Made by a program: the position numbers and the translations under genes. Source: Psococerastis gibbosa (lineage: Eukaryota; Arthropoda; Insecta; Psocodea; Psocidae). Taken from it: a DNA stretch of 64,000 nt. Under the pieces are notes generated by a model, which made no database searches, had not been told where the DNA came from, and saw only the letters and a list, made by a program, of their open reading frames with translations. Location of the stretch: positions 62,001-126,000 of the forward strand of contig CAXART010000011.1 of the NCBI GenBank assembly GCA_963971405.1, in the 5' to 3' direction. The first letter of the stretch is position 1. Every line of letters starts with the position of its first letter. This document shows positions 62,301 to 64,000 of the stretch, piece by piece.

Positions 62301-64000
62301 CGTGTTCATCGGTGTAAATGTAGCTAAAAAAATTCATTCGACAAGAATAAGAAAAATAGCTAATTACTTATTTTATTTTTTTAAAGGTTTTAAAAAGATA
62401 TAGGTGTCTTAAGTTTGCTTATTTTGGCTCATTGTATTGTACTTAACATTGAGCAATTGTTCCTGCGTGTTCATCGGTGTAAATGTAGCTAAAAAAAATT
62501 CATTCGACAAGAATAAGAAAAATAGCTATTTACTTATTTTATTTTTTTTAAAGGTCTTAAAAAGATATAGGTGTCTAAATTTTGCTTATTTTGGCTCACT
62601 GTATTGTACTTAACATTGAGCAATTGCTCCTGCGTGTTCATCGGTGTAAATGTAGCTAAAAAAAATTCATTCGACAAGAATAAGAAAATTAGCTATATAC
62701 TTATTTTATTTTTTTTAAAGGTCTTGATATGACACGGGTGTCTTAATTTGGCTTATTTTGGCTCATTGTATTGTAATTAACATTGAGCAATTGCTTCTGC
62801 GTGTTCATCGTTGTAAATGTAGCTAAAAAAAATTCATTCGACAAGAATAAGAAAAATAGCTATTTACTTATTTTATATTTTTAAAGGTTTTAAAAGGATA
62901 TAGGTGTCATAATTTTGCTTATTTCGGCTCATTGTATCGTACTTAATATTAAACAATTGCTCCTGCGTGTTCATCGGTTTAAATGTTGCTAAAAAAAATT
63001 CATTCGACAAGAATTAAAAAAATAGCTATTTACTTATTTTATTTTTTTTAAAGGTCTTGATATGATAAGGGTGTCTTAATTTTGCTTATTTTGGCTCAAT
63101 GTATTGTAGTTAACATTGAAAAATTGCTCCTGCGTGTTCATCGGTGTAAATGTAGCTAAAAAAAATTCATTCGACAAGAATAAGAAAAATAGCTATATAC
63201 TTCTTTTCTTTTTTAAAGGTCTTTAAAAGATATAGGTGTCTTAATTTTGCTTATTTTGGCTCATTGTATTGTACTTAACATTGAGCAATTGCTCCTGCGT
63301 GTTCGTCGGTGTAAATGTAGCTACAAAAAATTCATACGGCAAGAATACGAAAAATAGCTATTTACTTATTTTATTTTTTTTAAAGGTCTTGAAAAGATAT
63401 GGGTGTCTTAATATTGCTTATTTTGTCTCACTGTACTGAATCTAACATTAGGCAATTGCTCCTGCGTGTTCATCGGTGTAAATGTAGCTAAAAAAAATTC
63501 ATTCGATAAGAATAAGAAAAATAGCTATTTACTTATTTTATTTTTTTAAAGGTCTTAAAAAGATATAGGTGTCTTAATTTTGCTTATTTAGGCTCATTGT
63601 ATTGTACTTAACATTGGCCACTTGCTCCTGCGTGTTCGCCGGTGTAAATGTAGCTACAAAAAATTCATTCGACAAGAATACGAAAAATAGCTATATACTT
63701 ATTTTTTTCTTATAAAGGTCTTGATATGATATGAGTGTCTTAATTTTGCTTATTTTGGCTCATTGTATTGTACTTAACATTGAGCAATTGCTCCTGCGTG
63801 TTCATCGGTGTAAATGTAGCTAAAAAAAATTCATTCGACAAGAATAAGAAAAATAGCTATTTACTTATTTTATTTTTTTTAAAGGTTTTAAAAAGATATA
63901 GGTGTCTTAATATTGCTTATATTGGCTCATTGTATTGTACTTAACATTGAGCAATTGTTCCTGCGTGTTCATCAGTGTAAATGTAGCTAAAAAAAATTCA

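Larger units (their letters stand above)
19517..64000 (+). repeat. Right satellite array, same monomer family, more rearranged
   Basis: About 267 further monomers of the same family, phase and orientation as the left arm, resuming at CATTCGACAAG. Landmark CGGTTTAAATGTTG, seen only at 9118 and 14942 in the left arm, occurs here at 29473, 33801, 36962, 37295, 38795, 40627, 42122, 42455, 43954, 46286, 48322, 53485, 57148, 59646 and 62975. The spacings are close to whole monomer counts (26, 19, 2, 9, 11, 9, 2, 9, 14, 12, 31, 22, 15, 20). Variants absent from the left arm appear here: TTCATCAGTG from about 34.8 kb, TTGCAGTTAAC from about 45.6 kb and CGTGATCATCGG from about 47.3 kb. No gene, RNA gene or other transposon was found in it. 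The array continues beyond the window end. Confidence 0.97.

Noticed and set aside
1..64000. CRISPR-like regular repetition
   Set aside because: There are no spacers. Monomers adjoin directly and the whole 167-bp unit repeats, unlike a short repeat with variable spacers.

Overview
The window is one very large block of satellite DNA interrupted by a single retrotransposon. It looks like eukaryotic, almost certainly animal, heterochromatin (pericentromeric, centromeric or subtelomeric). Nothing in it looks bacterial, viral or organellar. The style of the retrotransposon protein (RTE-type, of the kind often misannotated as 'craniofacial development protein 2-like') fits an invertebrate, perhaps an arthropod. 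That is inference from remembered family style, not from a search. Layout: bases 1-16448 and 19517-64000 are head-to-tail copies of a roughly 167-bp, roughly 28% GC monomer, about 365 copies in all. Every copy I read lies in the same orientation, and no unique sequence lies between copies. Monomers fall into several sequence types that recur in a fixed but mosaic order. They form higher-order repeats whose landmark spacings are whole numbers of monomers: about 3.16 kb (19), 3.66 kb (22), 4.33 kb (26), 5.16 kb (31) and 5.82 kb (35). Several are clean tandem duplications at different scales: 26-mers near 20.1-28.8 kb, 7-mers near 49.2-51.5 kb, 22-mers near 52.0-59.3 kb and a dimer near 36.9-37.5 kb. 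Bases 16449-19516 are a 3,068-bp non-LTR retrotransposon on the minus strand. It carries one intact 979-codon ORF (AP-type endonuclease plus reverse transcriptase), a 113-bp structured 5' leader with two upstream ATGs, and an almost absent 3' UTR made of a 9-bp tandem tail that includes the stop codon. A duplicate of the target monomer elsewhere in the window gives the empty-site sequence. It shows that insertion removed 18 bp of satellite and left no target-site duplication. How the parts relate: the retrotransposon is the only real gene. It encodes its own mobilisation machinery and appears to have landed after the surrounding higher-order copies formed. The satellite has no credible coding capacity. 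Its interest lies in its structure: conserved 12-bp palindromes, an imperfect inverted repeat, conversion tracts, one repair scar and zones of local homogenisation. I found no convincing novel gene system.
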